Shown here in pieces: positions 62,970 to 64,000 of a stretch of 64,000 bases of DNA. This stretch comes from Flavobacterium chilense. GTDB taxonomy: Bacteria; Bacteroidota; Bacteroidia; Flavobacteriales; Flavobacteriaceae. The notes beneath the pieces were generated by a model that saw nothing but the letters and a program-made list of their open reading frames with translations, was not told where the DNA came from and ran no database searches. The stretch lies in assembly GCF_001602525.1 (NCBI RefSeq), contig NZ_LSYT01000005.1:62001-126000 (forward strand). The letters run 5' to 3'. Each line of letters begins with the position of its first letter. Positions within the stretch are counted from its first letter, which is position 1. Position numbers and translations under genes: made by a program.

Positions 62970-63614
62970 TTAAGAATGTTTTACAGAAATAGATTCCAGT
63001 ATATTCGCAACACTCTTACATTTGTCTGTTGCTGATTCTAAAACAGATAATACCTCTTTATATTTGATAATATTTTTAGCATCTGTTTCGTTTTCAAAAA
63101 TTTCAAAAACTGCTTTGTTATAAACGTTATCAGACTTGTTTTCTAATTTATTAATTCTCGAACAAGCATCTTTAATGACTTTGAAATTTTTTAAATTTCT
63201 CAATTCTTTTACTGCACTGTCAATATTTTGACAAGCTTCAAGGTTGATTTCTGTCATCTTTCTGATCGATTTTGTAATCTTATCAACCTGATACAGTCTC
63301 ATACGGCTAGATGCACCATGAAGGTAATCTGCAACGTTGTCAATTGAAGTAATTAACGTATGAATATCTTCTCTGTCAAATGGAGTAATAAAATTTCTGC
63401 TCAACTCCAGGTTAGTCTGACGGGTAATGTCTTCTCCTTTTTGCTCTAATTCGTCAATTTTTTGAAAAAGAATTTCTCTTTCTTTTAATGGTAAATTTAC
63501 AGCTTCGTGTAAGTTAGAAGCCAGTTCAATTAAATTGCTTGAAGCCTCTTCAAAAAGTGGAAAGAATTTCTTGTCTTTCGGCACTAAAAATTGGAAAATA
63601 CTGTTTATTGACAT
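62970..63614 (-). CDS. DUF47/PhoU-like regulator of phosphate transport
   Basis: A 214-residue helical protein of the DUF47 (TIGR00153) group. FFPLFEEASSNLIELASNL and FITPFDREDIHTLITSIDNVADYLHGASSRM are conserved. DUF47 proteins resemble PhoU and are encoded next to PiT permeases, whose activity they are thought to control. Directly upstream of pit with its own promoter. Confidence 0.92.
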   Translation of the reverse strand: MSINSIFQFLVPKDKKFFPLFEEASSNLIELASNLHEAVNLPLKEREILFQKIDELEQKGEDITRQTNLELSRNFITPFDREDIHTLITSIDNVADYLHGASSRMRLYQVDKITKSIRKMTEINLEACQNIDSAVKELRNLKNFKVIKDACSRINKLENKSDNVYNKAVFEIFENETDAKNIIKYKEVLSVLESATDKCKSVANILESISVKHS

Positions 63615-63633
63615 TTTTATATTTTTGATAGTG

Positions 63634-63660
63634 CAAAATTACTTCAATAATATTTTGCAA
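63634..63660 (-). promoter_or_regulatory. Promoter of DUF47-pit operon
   Basis: On the minus strand TTG (63658-63660), a 16-base spacer and TAATTTTG (63634-63641). It starts 2 bases past the hutH stop codon. The leader is about 15-20 bases. Confidence 0.6.
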
Positions 63661-63662
63661 TG

Positions 63663-64000
63663 TTAAGCCATTGTTAACAAATCGTTTTCAATTTGGAAAC
63701 TGTCAAGGAATTGAACGGTTTTCTCAATGTCGTAATGCAAAATTCTATCTTCCTTAACCAGAGGAACTACCTCTCTGTAACTGCTTAAAAACATCTCGAT
63801 AAAGTCACTCGATTTCAAAGGTTCTCTGTAAGCAATTGCCTGCGAAGCATTCAATAATTCGATAGCCAGAATACGTTCTAAATTATCCAGAACACGCAAC
63901 GCTTTTGTGGCTCCGTTTGCTCCCATACTTACGTGATCTTCCTGTCCGTTACTCGAAACAATACTGTCCACACTTGAAGGTGTTGCCAGTTGTTTATTTT
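63663..64000 (-). CDS. hutH: Histidine ammonia-lyase, N-terminus outside window
   Basis: The last ~112 residues of a HAL/PAL-family lyase, cut off by the right edge. In frame from the edge the protein reads KQLATPSSVDSIVSSNGQEDHVSMG and then NLERILAIELLNASQAI. The QEDHVSMG block is diagnostic of the family. Histidine ammonia-lyase removes ammonia from histidine to give urocanate. The MIO cofactor triad (Ala-Ser-Gly) lies outside, so a tyrosine or other aromatic ammonia-lyase cannot be excluded. Confidence 0.85.
   Translation of the reverse strand, partial: NKQLATPSSVDSIVSSNGQEDHVSMGANGATKALRVLDNLERILAIELLNASQAIAYREPLKSSDFIEMFLSSYREVVPLVKEDRILHYDIEKTVQFLDSFQIENDLLTMA

Noticed and set aside
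1..64000. tRNA, rRNA, insertion sequences or integration sites
   Set aside because: None recognised on reading both strands; a tRNAscan or ISfinder search would be needed to exclude short or degraded ones.

Overview
This AT-rich window looks like chromosomal DNA from a Flavobacterium-like member of the Bacteroidetes. Three things point there. Promoters match the TAnnTTTG -7 box of that phylum and Shine-Dalgarno sites are nearly absent. Gene neighbourhoods such as rsfS-ftsH-LUD-cdsA-psd-ACBP, rluD-PASTA / ddl-coaD and nudix / pyrE-SRPBCC / birA are typical of the family (from memory, not searched). Many exported proteins carry Bacteroidetes-style lipoboxes. I see no rRNA, tRNA, CRISPR array, transposase, integrase or prophage. 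This is ordinary core-genome sequence with small accessory loci.

Layout. 1-5 kb: partial corA, a lipoprotein and dnaK on the minus strand, then an orphan lipoprotein and a degraded-looking gap. 5-15.6 kb: a plus-strand run with a CPA1 antiporter, MscS, a thioesterase, a DinB-fold protein, an alpha/beta hydrolase, ThuA, a sulfurtransferase and a ModF-like ABC protein. 15.7-20 kb: rluD-PASTA (minus) diverging from ddl-coaD (plus), then a PhnA-type protein. 20-28.4 kb: a DbpA-like helicase, a MocR regulator divergent from a cupin/DapA-type aldolase pair, and a secreted M14 peptidase. 28.6-37 kb: nudix/pyrE, birA, then rsfS-ftsH and LUD-cdsA-psd-ACBP-SOD. 37-48 kb: a GH13 lipoprotein, an OstA-like protein, a class III aminotransferase, TPR-aroE and a DUF349 protein. 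48-57.7 kb: OsmC, gyrA with a TPR gene, clpC, a RimB-RimK fusion and a DUF421 protein. 57.7-64 kb: a PadR/membrane-protein/serine-hydrolase operon, a SUKH-HEAT protein, DUF47-PiT phosphate transport and the end of hutH.

The most interesting material is outside the genes. Three copies of an imperfect element (3814-3892, 17495-17573, 28417-28470) share two conserved strands that can pair around a variable hairpin, which suggests a structured RNA. A CTAAG-rich repeat begins directly after the stop codons of ddl, the PhnA-type gene and birA, in the sense direction each time. Families of CTTTGCG and CCTGAAAC words fill many other gaps. Two genes, pyrE and the helicase gene, have a perfect -7 box only four bases from the start codon, which predicts leaderless mRNAs.

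All functions are read from protein motifs and remembered family knowledge. No database search was run.
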